From JANXVY01 sp040080145 (GTDB lineage Bacteria; Pseudomonadota; Alphaproteobacteria; Rhizobiales; Hyphomicrobiaceae): a DNA stretch of 64,000 bases. The notes beneath the pieces are model-generated. The model did not search any database. It had not been told where the DNA came from and worked only from the letters and a program-made list of their open reading frames with translations. The position numbers and the translations under genes were made by a program. The DNA is taken from contig JBEBJA010000074.1 in NCBI GenBank assembly GCA_040080145.1, forward strand, positions 62,001-126,000. Reading direction: 5' to 3'. Numbering within the stretch: position 1 is the stretch's first letter; every line of letters begins with the position of its first letter. This document shows, in pieces, positions 17,560 through 25,714 of the stretch.

Positions 17560-18105
17560 ATGACCGACGCCTTTGACCGGCAGTCTTCCCTCAGAGGGCG
17601 TATCTTCGGATCGCTCCGGGGACAGCGTGCGACGTCCACCGCTACCTTGAATGATTGCCGTAACGACACGGGCCGCACCGCGTTTTGCGGACCGACGGTA
17701 ATTTCGGCGGTGACGGGCTATTCTGTCAGCAAAATCGAGGATGTGATCCGGGCGAACCGGAACATGAACCCGGAGGTGAAGTGCATCGTCGTTGGCACGT
17801 ATTCCAACGAGGTCGAGGAGGCGCTTGCAGCCTTTGGTTACAGGATGCAGCAAACCGAGAGCTTCATGCATCTGGAGCGGAAGGGGCGCCCGACTGTTTG
17901 GCAGTGGATGCAGAAACCGCGCAACGCCTATGCCCATTACGTGCTGGCTATCCACACCAAGAAGGAGGGCCATTGGATCCTCATCAAGGGCGTGAAGATG
18001 CTCGACACGTATACTAACGGACAGTGGAAGTTCGTCGTTGATGGCCCGCACCGGGGCTGCCGGATCATGGAAGTGTTCGAAGTTAGGAAGTCGGTCGAAG
18101 GGTGA
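17560..18105 (+). CDS. Orphan protein with papain-like cysteine peptidase features
   Basis: I do not recognise this 181-residue protein as a named family. It carries TAFCGPTVISAVTGYS (cysteine at residue 43), then KKEGHWILIKG (histidine near residue 137) and LDTYTNGQW. A Cys-Gly-Pro-Thr helix followed by Gly-His-Trp and an Asp/Asn-containing strand is the order of the catalytic Cys-His-Asp/Asn triad in papain-like or C39-like folds, so a peptidase or transglutaminase-like fold is inferred. There is no signal peptide. It lies alone between divergent and convergent neighbours. Its three charged N-terminal segments are poorly structured. Confidence 0.6.
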   Translation: MTDAFDRQSSLRGRIFGSLRGQRATSTATLNDCRNDTGRTAFCGPTVISAVTGYSVSKIEDVIRANRNMNPEVKCIVVGTYSNEVEEALAAFGYRMQQTESFMHLERKGRPTVWQWMQKPRNAYAHYVLAIHTKKEGHWILIKGVKMLDTYTNGQWKFVVDGPHRGCRIMEVFEVRKSVEG

Positions 18106-18115
18106 GCGGGTTTGC

Positions 18116-18862
18116 TCAGGTGAATGCCTTCGTACCGCGCCCTGCGTGAGCGGTGCTGATTGCGCTGTCGAGATCGTCGTAGTGATGGATGATGAGATCT
18201 GGCGCATAGTGGGCGACTGGGGGCTCGCAGTAGCCGAAGCTGACGGCGATGACAGGAATATCGGCGGCTCTGGCAGTGGCGATGTCGACGTTGCTGTCGC
18301 CGATCATGATTGCATGGGTGGGGAGACCGTTCACTTGTGTGATGGTCTGCAACAGATGGCCGGGATCGGGCTTGTAGACCTTGTAGGTGTCACGACCGGC
18401 GATGGCTGCGAAGCGATCCGAGAGCCCTAGGCTTGCCAGCAATTGGCGGGCAAGGATTTCGCGTTTGTTGGTGCAGATGGCAAGCGTGTGGCCGCTCGCT
18501 TGCGCCCTGTCGAGGGCTGCGGTCATGCCGGGGAACGGGCGGCTCTCGACGGCGATGTTGGCTTGGTAATAGGCAATGAACTGGTCGAAGAGGGGATACA
18601 ACCTTGGTTCGTCCCAGGTCGCGGCATCGGGACCGAGCCCCGCCCTGATCATGGCGAGCGCACCGTGGCTGACTTGAGGGCGGAGGATATCACCGGAAAC
18701 CGGGGCGCGCCCCAGCCCCGCTAAGACGTGGTTGGTGGCGGCGATCAGGTCGGGGGCGGTATCGACCAGCGTACCGTCGAGGTCGAAAACGAGGGTCAGG
18801 GGGGGCGCGGTGGCGGTCAGGATCTGGCTCCTCGTTTCACAGCAGCGTCGCATGGCTGGCAT
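18116..18862 (-). CDS. gph: HAD-superfamily phosphoglycolate phosphatase
   Basis: A 248-residue HAD hydrolase. Motif I is VFDLDGTLVDT (about residues 24-34), the cap domain follows at residues 40-110, motif II is ICTNKR, and motif IV is MIGDSNVDIATA. This pattern fits Gph, which removes 2-phosphoglycolate formed by DNA repair or Rubisco oxygenation; its product glycolate could feed the glycolate oxidase genes near 32-37 kb. The start could be a few codons downstream of the chosen ATG. It converges with the papain-like gene, 10 bp apart. Confidence 0.85.
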   Translation of the reverse strand: MPAMRRCCETRSQILTATAPPLTLVFDLDGTLVDTAPDLIAATNHVLAGLGRAPVSGDILRPQVSHGALAMIRAGLGPDAATWDEPRLYPLFDQFIAYYQANIAVESRPFPGMTAALDRAQASGHTLAICTNKREILARQLLASLGLSDRFAAIAGRDTYKVYKPDPGHLLQTITQVNGLPTHAIMIGDSNVDIATARAADIPVIAVSFGYCEPPVAHYAPDLIIHHYDDLDSAISTAHAGRGTKAFT

Positions 18863-18961
18863 GCGTGCCCTTGTGACACGCCGGTCGCAGTCTTATGCAT
18901 ACCGGCAACGGCGCGCAATGCGGGACTTGCTCGCCCTGTTTGCGCATTCAGGAGAACTGTC

Positions 18962-20407
18962 ATGGACCAGCCAGTCATCAAGCTATTGCGCTCGCAGGCC
19001 TACATAGATGGGGAGTGGGTGGGCGAGCCGTCGTTACCGGTTGTGGACAAGGCGACGGGCGCGCTGATCACAAAGGTTCCAGATATGGGCGCGGTCGAGA
19101 CGACGGCTGCAATTGATGCTGCGGCGCGGGCGTTTAAGACGTGGTCGAAGGTGCTGGCCAAGGACCGGTCGCGGATTTTGCGGCGCTGGTATGAGCTTAT
19201 TCTTGAGTATAGCGAGGAACTCGCGTTGTTGCTGACTAAGGAACAGGGCAAGCCGCTTGCCGAGGCAAAGGGCGAAATCGTCTATGGGGCTGGGTTTGTC
19301 GAGTTCTTCGCCGAAGAGGCAAAGCGCATTTATGGCGAAACGATCCCCTCGCATAAGGCCGATGCGCGAATCATCGTGCAGCGCGAGCCCATTGGTGTGA
19401 TCGCCGCCATCTCGCCGTGGAATTTCCCGATCGCGATGATCACGCGCAAGGTAACGCCGGCGCTGGCGGCTGGCTGTACTGCTGTGGTCAAGCCTGCCGA
19501 AGATACGCCCCTGTGCGCGCTGGCGCTGGCTGAGTTGGGCGAGCGGGCGGGCATCCCCAAGGGTGTGTTCAACGTCGTGACAACGGGTAATCCCGTTCCA
19601 GTGGGTGAAGTACTAACGTCTGACCCGCGGGTGCGGCTGGTCACGTTCACCGGGTCGACCGAGGTGGGCAAGATCTTGATGCGGCAGTCGGCGGGGACGG
19701 TGAAGAAGGTTTCGCTGGAGTTGGGCGGAAATGCGCCGTTCATCGTGTTTGATGACGCAGATTTGGATCGCGCTGTCACGGGGGCGATGGCGTCAAAGTT
19801 CCGCAACGCCGGTCAGACGTGTGTGTGCGCAAACCGCATTCTGGTGCAGGCGGGCGTTTATGACGCCTTTGCAGCCAAGCTGGCGGTGGAGGTTGGCAAA
19901 CTCAAGGTTGGCTCCGGAGTCGAAACGGGCGTGACCATCGGACCGCTCATCAACGGGGATGCGATCACCAAGGTCGAGGATCACGTCGCCGATGCGGTGG
20001 CGGGCGGGGCGAGGGTTGTTACAGGCGGCAGGCGTTCTGGCACTAAGGGTAATTTCTACGAACCGACGATTTTGACGGGCGTGACGCCGGACATGAAGGT
20101 GGCCCGCGAGGAGACGTTTGGCCCGGTTGCGCCACTGTTTCGGTTTGACACGGAAGAGCAGGCGATTGCGATGGCCAATGACACGCCGTTCGGGTTGGCG
20201 GCGTATTTCTACACGCGCGATCTGGCCCGTACTTTCCGGGTTGGTGAGGCGCTGGAGTTCGGCATCATCGGCGTCAACGAGGGCCTGACCTCAACGGAAC
20301 TTGCCCCGTTTGGCGGCTTCAAGGAAAGTGGCTTAGGCCGCGAAGGCTCTCGCCACGGCATCGAAGAGTTCCTGGAAATCAAGTACCTGCTGGTCGGAGG
20401 GCTGTAG
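18962..20407 (+). CDS. gabD: NAD(P)-dependent succinate-semialdehyde dehydrogenase
   Basis: A 481-residue aldehyde dehydrogenase of the GabD type, oxidising succinate semialdehyde to succinate. The catalytic glutamate lies in SLELGGNAPFIVFDDADLD (about residues 250-268) and the catalytic cysteine in NAGQTCVCANR (about 284-294). ISPWNFPIAMI and the NAD-binding FTGSTEVGK are present. The start is the ATG at 18962 after AGGAG; the longer open frame upstream has no support. No gabT gene is nearby. It converges with the low-GC cassette. Confidence 0.92.
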   Translation: MDQPVIKLLRSQAYIDGEWVGEPSLPVVDKATGALITKVPDMGAVETTAAIDAAARAFKTWSKVLAKDRSRILRRWYELILEYSEELALLLTKEQGKPLAEAKGEIVYGAGFVEFFAEEAKRIYGETIPSHKADARIIVQREPIGVIAAISPWNFPIAMITRKVTPALAAGCTAVVKPAEDTPLCALALAELGERAGIPKGVFNVVTTGNPVPVGEVLTSDPRVRLVTFTGSTEVGKILMRQSAGTVKKVSLELGGNAPFIVFDDADLDRAVTGAMASKFRNAGQTCVCANRILVQAGVYDAFAAKLAVEVGKLKVGSGVETGVTIGPLINGDAITKVEDHVADAVAGGARVVTGGRRSGTKGNFYEPTILTGVTPDMKVAREETFGPVAPLFRFDTEEQAIAMANDTPFGLAAYFYTRDLARTFRVGEALEFGIIGVNEGLTSTELAPFGGFKESGLGREGSRHGIEEFLEIKYLLVGGL

Positions 20408-20424
20408 GCGCTGGGCGTTTGGGC

Positions 20425-20862
20425 TTACCAGGGGGTTGCTCGCTTCGCCATTTCATCGGCGTCGCGATCATAGATTTTGCCATAGAATCGCGTTTTTATG
20501 GCGCTTATCAGCTTGTCTGTTGAAGCCTTCTTGTCAGCGTAGCCAACATAAACCTGTGCGATTTTTAACAAGTCGGCTTTCTTGATGTTTTTGTCGTTGG
20601 CGATTTCGTCCAGTAGTCGCAAAAATTCGGGTTCGTTCAGGCCTGCAGATTGGAGTTGGGCAAGCTTGGCTTCCCAAGCAGGTTGAGTGAGGCCTGCTGC
20701 ATTGGTATCAATTCTGGCAATGGCGTCGGACGCTGGCGCGTGATCGAGATCGGCTAATGCCGCTTGAATGCGGTCAAGTGCTTCGGCATGTTTGGTTCCA
20801 CCGCTACCGGAAATAGCCTCGCGGATGTCGCTCAAGATTTCTCGCAGTTGATGTCCACGCAT
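20425..20862 (-). CDS. Small protein of the ParA-like cassette (two-domain paralogue)
   Basis: An unrecognised 145-residue protein. Residues 5-48 (starting QLREIL and containing GGTKHAEALDRIQAALADLD) align with residues 8-50 of the 69-residue protein next to it: 14 identities in 36 ungapped positions by eye. Residues 85-135 are a separate helical unit (IKKADLLKIAQVYVGYADKK then DKLISAIKTRF), which resembles SAP or Rho-N type helix-extended-helix motifs, though I only infer that. GGGAGAA precedes the ATG at 20862. It is the last gene of a three-gene minus-strand set with lower GC than its surroundings. Confidence 0.7.
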   Translation of the reverse strand: MRGHQLREILSDIREAISGSGGTKHAEALDRIQAALADLDHAPASDAIARIDTNAAGLTQPAWEAKLAQLQSAGLNEPEFLRLLDEIANDKNIKKADLLKIAQVYVGYADKKASTDKLISAIKTRFYGKIYDRDADEMAKRATPW

Positions 20863-20906
20863 CGTCAAGTTCTCCCTGGCTGAGCATGAACGCAAAACTT
20901 GGCGAC

Positions 20907-21116
20907 TCAGTGTTCTCCTGATGACTGAGATGGAGACTTCGTTGCGCTCTTTTCAAGAGCTTGGATGATTTCGTCCACGGACAGTTTGTCGGCCCTTGCC
21001 AAAGCATGACTCACGGCACGAACCGCTTCGGCCTGCTCGGTCGCGCCCGCATGACTGTAAAGTGCGGCGAAGGCGTCGAGAGTGATGCGTAGTTGCGCAA
21101 CTTTCAGAGCCGCCAT
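20907..21116 (-). CDS. Small protein of the ParA-like cassette (single-domain paralogue)
   Basis: An unrecognised 69-residue helical protein (QLRITLDAFAALYSHAG, then AEAVRAVSHALARADKLSVD). Its start overlaps the 3' end of the ParA-like gene by 13 bp, so translation is probably coupled. It is similar to the N-terminal half of the 145-residue protein downstream. It could be an adaptor or partner of the ATPase, as small proteins beside ParA-like ATPases often are; that is inference from position. Confidence 0.65.
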   Translation of the reverse strand: MAALKVAQLRITLDAFAALYSHAGATEQAEAVRAVSHALARADKLSVDEIIQALEKSATKSPSQSSGEH

Positions 21117-22408
21117 GCCGATGCAATCTCCTCGCCAAGTTCGTTGAAGACCTGTTTGACGGGGCTATCGTCAATGTAGCCGATTGACTTGCCGGCTGCA
21201 CGGGCAAGTGAAGTAAAATGCCGAACATTGCGGCTGAATATCCGTCCGGGGGTACCCTGCCAAGCTGAGAGCGCTTGCTTAGCGTCTTGCATCGCAACTA
21301 ATTCGTAGTCTTTCAGTCTTGTTTCGTTGGACATTGATGTGACAATTCCGACCTCTCGTAATGCTGGATTCAAGGTGCGGAATAGATTTGCTCGCATCAA
21401 GAATCTACTCGTTGCGTCCACGGAAAGTGCGTCGGGGACTGTCGGAATTATGAGGCCGTGACTTGCGCAGAGTGCGTTTACCGTTCCCAACGAGAGGCGG
21501 GGCGGGGCGTCGATGAGGACTATGTCGAACTCGCTTTGGATGATATCGCTGAGTAGCAAATTTGTGAGCCGGTATCGAACATCTTCTGAAATTTCGCCAA
21601 TCAGCCAGCGTAACAAGGCGCGGTTTTCGAACCCGTCAAAAATTGGTCCACACGAGATTAGGCGGGTGTTCGGAACTCTGTTGCCTAGCTCGCGGGAAGA
21701 TTGGACTATCCATTCTGGCTTAACGTCGCCGCTCAACAGTGTATCCGCCAAAATTCCGGCGCCGAACGGCAGTTGAGCGCCCGAAATCATCATGCGGGTG
21801 AGTGAACCTTGGTAATCGAAATCGATAGCCAGGACGCGCTTCTTACGTTGAATGGCAAAATAGGCAGCAAGATTTGCAGTAATTGTCGTCTTGCCGACGC
21901 CACCCTTCAAGTTGCCGATCGTGAAGACCTTCGTCCGACTTTGTGTCATGCGACGTTCGAAGTCCGTTGGAGGTACTGCCTCCCTCAGCTTCCAGACTTC
22001 ATCCTCGGCGCCTAAGAGCGCACTTTTTAGTTGATCGAACTTGTCGACACGCTTCTGTAACTGCTCGATTAATTCGTTGTGTTGCGTGTCAGGTTTGGCT
22101 CTAATCGCCGAACGCATCGCGAGAATTTCTTCGTTCTTGTCAGCCAGTTGCTGGCTAAATCGCTCATAACTGGGCTTTAGGCGATCGAGTTCGTTTTGCT
22201 TGTTCTCGTTGCTCGTCTTCAACATACTTATTTCAACTTGTTGATGAGCGAGCGCGTCCTTGCCAGTCGATTTGCCGTGCTTGTAGATAAAGTAGGCGGC
22301 CGCTGCAGCAGATCCACAAGTCGAAGCTGCTAAAGTAAGTTGCTCACTGGGTGCTAGTTTTCCCAAAGCGACTAGAATTTCTGCGAGAAATTGAGATTCG
22401 TTGGCCAC
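21104..22408 (-). CDS. Membrane-anchored coiled-coil ParA/MinD-like ATPase
   Basis: A 434-residue protein with three parts. A hydrophobic segment (LTLAASTCGSAAAAAYFIY, about residues 24-42) is a likely membrane anchor. A long charged coiled coil runs over about residues 50-150. A ParA/SIMIBI ATPase domain starts near 163 with the deviant Walker A NLKGGVGKTTITANLAAYFA, then a switch I-like DFDYQGSLTRM and Walker B IVLIDAPPRLSLG. ParA domains normally act in the cytosol to position DNA or protein complexes, and a membrane-tethered coiled-coil version is unusual. No parB or parS-like site is seen. Codon use and GC (about 42-50 percent in lines I counted) are lower than in rpiA (about 60 percent), suggesting transfer. 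Confidence 0.8.
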   Translation of the reverse strand: MANESQFLAEILVALGKLAPSEQLTLAASTCGSAAAAAYFIYKHGKSTGKDALAHQQVEISMLKTSNENKQNELDRLKPSYERFSQQLADKNEEILAMRSAIRAKPDTQHNELIEQLQKRVDKFDQLKSALLGAEDEVWKLREAVPPTDFERRMTQSRTKVFTIGNLKGGVGKTTITANLAAYFAIQRKKRVLAIDFDYQGSLTRMMISGAQLPFGAGILADTLLSGDVKPEWIVQSSRELGNRVPNTRLISCGPIFDGFENRALLRWLIGEISEDVRYRLTNLLLSDIIQSEFDIVLIDAPPRLSLGTVNALCASHGLIIPTVPDALSVDATSRFLMRANLFRTLNPALREVGIVTSMSNETRLKDYELVAMQDAKQALSAWQGTPGRIFSRNVRHFTSLARAAGKSIGYIDDSPVKQVFNELGEEIASAWRL

Positions 22409-22564
22409 ACTACGCCCCCCGGCAACACTGAAATCGTATCCTCACACATCAAAGATTGTGCGTCTACATTCGATTGGCGGGTGGTCAATGACTTGCATCT
22501 GGGGCACTTGCTCGCGAGGCGGTGCCATGGTCAAACGGCGCGGGTTATTTGGTGGAGCCAGACG

Positions 22565-23299
22565 ATGAGCGCGGATGATTACAAGCAGCAGGCGGCGGCT
22601 AAGGCGCTGGAGTATGTGCGGCCGGGGATGAAGATCGGCCTTGGAACGGGTTCGACGGCTGCAAAGTTCGTCGATCTGCTTGGCGCGAAGGTCAAGGCCG
22701 GGCTTGATGTCGTGTGCGTGCCGACGTCGGAGGCAACCGCTGCGCAGGCGCGCGCGCTGGGCATCCGCCTGACGACGTTGGACGAGGAGCCGGTGCTTGA
22801 TCTGACGGTTGATGGTGCCGACGAGTTGGATAGTGAGTTGCGGCTCATCAAGGGCGGTGGCGGGGCGTTGCTGCGGGAAAAGATCGTGGCTGTGTCATCG
22901 GACCGGATGATTGTGATTTCGGATATTTCAAAGCGCGTCGACGTGCTGGGCAAGTTCCCGGTGCCAGTGGAAGTGGTCCGGTTTGGCTTGGGATCGACGA
23001 AGCGGATGATCGAGGGACTTGCCGAAGATGTCGGTTGCGCCGGACCGGTGACGCTGAGGATGGGCAAGGATGGGCAGCCTTTCGTAACCGACAGCGGGAA
23101 TTACATTCTGGATTGCGCGTTTGATAGTGTTCCTGATCCTGAGTCGCTGGACGATGTGTTGCGGCAGATTCCGGGCGTCGTCGAGAGCGGGTTATTCTTG
23201 GGGATTTGTGACACCGCGATCCTGGCTGGCCCTGATGGCGTAGAGGTGATCGAGGCTGAAGGGTTGCCGTTTGATCTGTTTAGCGAGGATGATGCGTGA
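22565..23299 (+). CDS. rpiA: Ribose-5-phosphate isomerase A
   Basis: A 244-residue RpiA enzyme interconverting ribose 5-phosphate and ribulose 5-phosphate. Motifs are IGLGTGSTAAKFVDLL (about residues 23-38), LTVDGADELDSELRLIKGGG, and LLREKIVAVSS with the conserved lysine. The start is the ATG at 22565; the upstream in-frame extension overlaps the ParA-like gene and is not supported. The last codons overlap the GTG start of the glutathione reductase gene by 4 bp, so the two are coupled. Confidence 0.95.
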   Translation: MSADDYKQQAAAKALEYVRPGMKIGLGTGSTAAKFVDLLGAKVKAGLDVVCVPTSEATAAQARALGIRLTTLDEEPVLDLTVDGADELDSELRLIKGGGGALLREKIVAVSSDRMIVISDISKRVDVLGKFPVPVEVVRFGLGSTKRMIEGLAEDVGCAGPVTLRMGKDGQPFVTDSGNYILDCAFDSVPDPESLDDVLRQIPGVVESGLFLGICDTAILAGPDGVEVIEAEGLPFDLFSEDDA

Positions 23300-24660
23300 C
23301 CACTTCTGACTACGACCTGTTTGTGATTGGTGCCGGTTCGGGCGGGGTGCGGGCTGCGCGGATCGCGGCGACGCATGGGGCGAAGGTTGGTGTTGCGGAG
23401 GAGTACCGCGTCGGCGGAACATGCGTCATCCGTGGGTGCGTACCAAAAAAGTTGCTGGTGTATGCGAGCCGTTATCGCGATGAGTTCGAGGATGCGGCGG
23501 GGTTTGGGTGGAGCGTTGGCGAGCCGTCGTTCGACTGGGCCAATCTGATTGCCAACAAGGATACCGAGATCGCGCGACTTGAGGCGGCGTACCGGCGCAA
23601 TCTGGAGCGCGCAGGTGTCGCGTTGATCGAAAGCCGGGCCGTGATCGAAGGGCCGGGACGCATCCGGCTGACGGCCATGGACAAGGTGGTCACGGCGAAG
23701 ACGATCTTAATTGCGACTGGCGCGCGTCCGTACCGCGATGCAAGCATTCCAGGGATCGAGCATGCCATTACGTCGGATGAGGCGTTTCACCTGACGGCGC
23801 TGCCAAAGTCGATTGTGATCGTGGGGGGCGGGTATATTGCGGTTGAGTTTGCCGGAATTTTCAACGGACTTGGCAGTCAGGTGACGCACGTTCATCGCGG
23901 CGAGAAAATCCTGCGCGGGTTTGACGACGATCTGCGGGTTGATCTGGCGGCCGACATGACCCGGCGCGGAATCAAGCAGCATTTACCGGCGACGCTGGCA
24001 AAGGTTGAGACGGTGGGTGATGGATTCCGGGCGATGCTGAGCACGGGTGATGCGGTTGCTTGCGATGCCGTCATGGTGGCGACGGGACGGGTTCCCAACA
24101 CGGCTGGACTTGGACTTGAGGCGGCGGGCGTCGAATTGGGCCTCAACGGCCGGATTATGGTCGATGGGAAATCGCAGACGACGGTGCCGGGAATTTATGC
24201 GGTTGGCGATGTGACCGACCGGGTGAACCTGACACCGGTTGCAATCCGCGAGGGGCATGCCTTCGCCGACAGCTTGTATGGCGGCAAGCCATGGAGCACG
24301 GATTATGATTTCATTCCAACCGGGGTGTTTTCGACGCCGGAAATCGGCACGGTTGGTTTGAGCGAGGACGCAGCGCGAGCGGCTTATGCCCAGGTCGATA
24401 TCTACAAGACCCGTTTCCGGCCGATGAAGGCGGTTCTTGCGGGGCGTGACGAGCGGATGTTGATGAAGCTCGTCGTCGATGCAGCGTCCGACCGGGTGGT
24501 TGGATGTCATGTGCTTGGGCCGGATGCCGCAGAGATGGCGCAGATGGCAGCTATCGCGATGCGGATGAAGGCCACGAAGGCAGATTTCGATGCGACGATG
24601 CCATTGCATCCAAGTGCTGCGGAAGAATTGGTGACGCTGCGGGAGAAGTGGGTCGCGTGA
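23296..24660 (+). CDS. gor: Glutathione-disulfide reductase
   Basis: A 454-residue FAD-dependent disulfide reductase. It has an N-terminal FAD-binding GAGSGGVRAARIAA, the redox-active disulfide GGTCVIRGCVPKKLLVYAS (cysteines about residues 42 and 47), an NADPH-binding IVGGGYIAVEFAG, and the C-terminal HPSAAEELVTLR with the catalytic His-Glu pair. The CVIRGC motif marks glutathione reductase rather than lipoamide dehydrogenase. It starts at GTG 23296, overlapping rpiA, and converges with queF 9 bp away. The pair with rpiA links pentose phosphate flux and NADPH-dependent redox balance. Confidence 0.95.
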   Translation: MTTSDYDLFVIGAGSGGVRAARIAATHGAKVGVAEEYRVGGTCVIRGCVPKKLLVYASRYRDEFEDAAGFGWSVGEPSFDWANLIANKDTEIARLEAAYRRNLERAGVALIESRAVIEGPGRIRLTAMDKVVTAKTILIATGARPYRDASIPGIEHAITSDEAFHLTALPKSIVIVGGGYIAVEFAGIFNGLGSQVTHVHRGEKILRGFDDDLRVDLAADMTRRGIKQHLPATLAKVETVGDGFRAMLSTGDAVACDAVMVATGRVPNTAGLGLEAAGVELGLNGRIMVDGKSQTTVPGIYAVGDVTDRVNLTPVAIREGHAFADSLYGGKPWSTDYDFIPTGVFSTPEIGTVGLSEDAARAAYAQVDIYKTRFRPMKAVLAGRDERMLMKLVVDAASDRVVGCHVLGPDAAEMAQMAAIAMRMKATKADFDATMPLHPSAAEELVTLREKWVA

Positions 24661-24669
24661 AGGGCTTAC

Positions 24670-25128
24670 TCAGCCCCGCCCGCGGTAGGGGGCGACGCCG
24701 GTTTCGGGGAGCCAGACGTTGGCGGGCAGCTGTCCCGTTTGCCAGAACACGTCGATCGGGATGCCGCCGCGCGGATACCAGTAGCCGCCAATGCGGAAGT
24801 AGCGCGGCTTGAGAAGCTCCACCAAGCGTTTGCCGATGCCGATTGTGCAATCTTCGTGGAATGCACCGTGAGTGCGGAACGAGCCCAAGTAGAGTTTCAG
24901 CGATTTGCTTTCGACGAGCCACTGATCCGGCACGTAGTCGATGACGAGATGGGCGAAGTCGGGCTGACCGGTGACGGGGCATAGCGACGTGAACTCGGGC
25001 ACGGCGAAGCGAGCGACGTAATCGGTGTCGAGGTGCGGGTTGGGCACACGCTCAAGCGTGGCTGCATCCGGGCTTGCGGGGAGCGTCGATGAGCCACCGA
25101 GCAGGGTGACATTGGGGGTCTTGGTCAT
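24670..25128 (-). CDS. queF: NADPH-dependent 7-cyano-7-deazaguanine reductase (QueF)
   Basis: A 152-residue type I QueF that reduces preQ0 to preQ1 in queuosine synthesis. The catalytic cysteine is in FTSLCPVTGQPDF (about residues 43-55), the active-site ESKSLKLYLGSFR follows, and HEDCTIGIGKRL and RGGIPIDVFW match family motifs. The start is the ATG at 25126-25128. It lies downstream of queD and queE on the same strand, beyond two strong palindromes, so it may be transcribed separately. Confidence 0.95.
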   Translation of the reverse strand: MTKTPNVTLLGGSSTLPASPDAATLERVPNPHLDTDYVARFAVPEFTSLCPVTGQPDFAHLVIDYVPDQWLVESKSLKLYLGSFRTHGAFHEDCTIGIGKRLVELLKPRYFRIGGYWYPRGGIPIDVFWQTGQLPANVWLPETGVAPYRGRG

Positions 25129-25165
25129 GGTATACCTTGCGGGTTCGTAAATCGTGGCGAGAAGG

Positions 25166-25215
25166 CGAGGGGCTCTTCGCCCCTCGCGCACCCCAACCAG
25201 GGTCGTGGACCCTGG
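25166..25215. repeat. Two adjacent palindromes between queD and queF
   Basis: CGAGGGGC (25166-25173) pairs with GCCCCTCG (25179-25186) across a 5-base loop. CCAGGGTC (25197-25204) pairs with GACCCTGG (25208-25215) across GTG. Neither has a clean T-run, so they may be a mobile palindromic repeat, an mRNA-stability element or a weak terminator of queD. Confidence 0.6.
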
Positions 25216-25237
25216 ACCCGCGCTGTAGGGACTAAGT

Positions 25238-25618
25238 TCATTCTGCGGCTTTCAAGCGGTGCGGGCCGCGGTAGACGCAACCTTCATGGCAGCTGTCGCG
25301 GGCAATGAGGATTTCGGCGAGGCCGGGGACGCGGTGGTCGAGGCGATTCCATAGCCACATGGTGATGCGCTCTAACGTGGGTACTTCGAGGCCGGGGATT
25401 TCGTTGAGCATCCGGTGGTCGAGATCGTCATGGGCCGAGCGCATCGCGTCCGCCAGATCGCCCAGGTGCATGATGAGGCCGGTCTGCGGATCGGGTTCGC
25501 CTTCCAGCGTCACGCGCACGCGGAAAGAATGGCCATGCACCCGGGAGTTGGGATGGCCAGCGGGGGCGCTGGGAAGGAAGTGGGCGGCTTCGAATGAGAA
25601 TTCTTTGTAGATTTGCAT
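25238..25618 (-). CDS. queD: 6-carboxy-5,6,7,8-tetrahydropterin synthase (QueD)
   Basis: A 126-residue member of the QueD/PTPS family making 6-carboxytetrahydropterin from dihydroneopterin triphosphate. The zinc-binding histidines are visible in FEAAHFLP and RVHGHSFRV. The catalytic DDLDHRMLNEI and the EILIARDSCHEGCVYRG region, with a catalytic glutamate, complete the pattern. Length is typical. It follows queE and precedes queF on the same strand. Confidence 0.95.
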   Translation of the reverse strand: MQIYKEFSFEAAHFLPSAPAGHPNSRVHGHSFRVRVTLEGEPDPQTGLIMHLGDLADAMRSAHDDLDHRMLNEIPGLEVPTLERITMWLWNRLDHRVPGLAEILIARDSCHEGCVYRGPHRLKAAE

Positions 25619-25714
25619 GGGTCTTGACGTTTGTTGCGCCGCCAGATTGCAAGCGCATTGGCGGTATCTAGGGCAGATTTCCCTGAGAATCCAGCGGGTG
25701 CGGCAATGCAGGAG

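Noticed and set aside
18728..18961. N-terminal extension of GabD
   Set aside because: It overlaps the start of gph on the other strand; the family N-terminus matches the ATG at 18962, which has AGGAG upstream.
21104..22408. ParA-like gene read as a plasmid partition locus
   Set aside because: No ParB-like protein and no iterated parS sites nearby, and the surrounding genes are chromosomal housekeeping genes.
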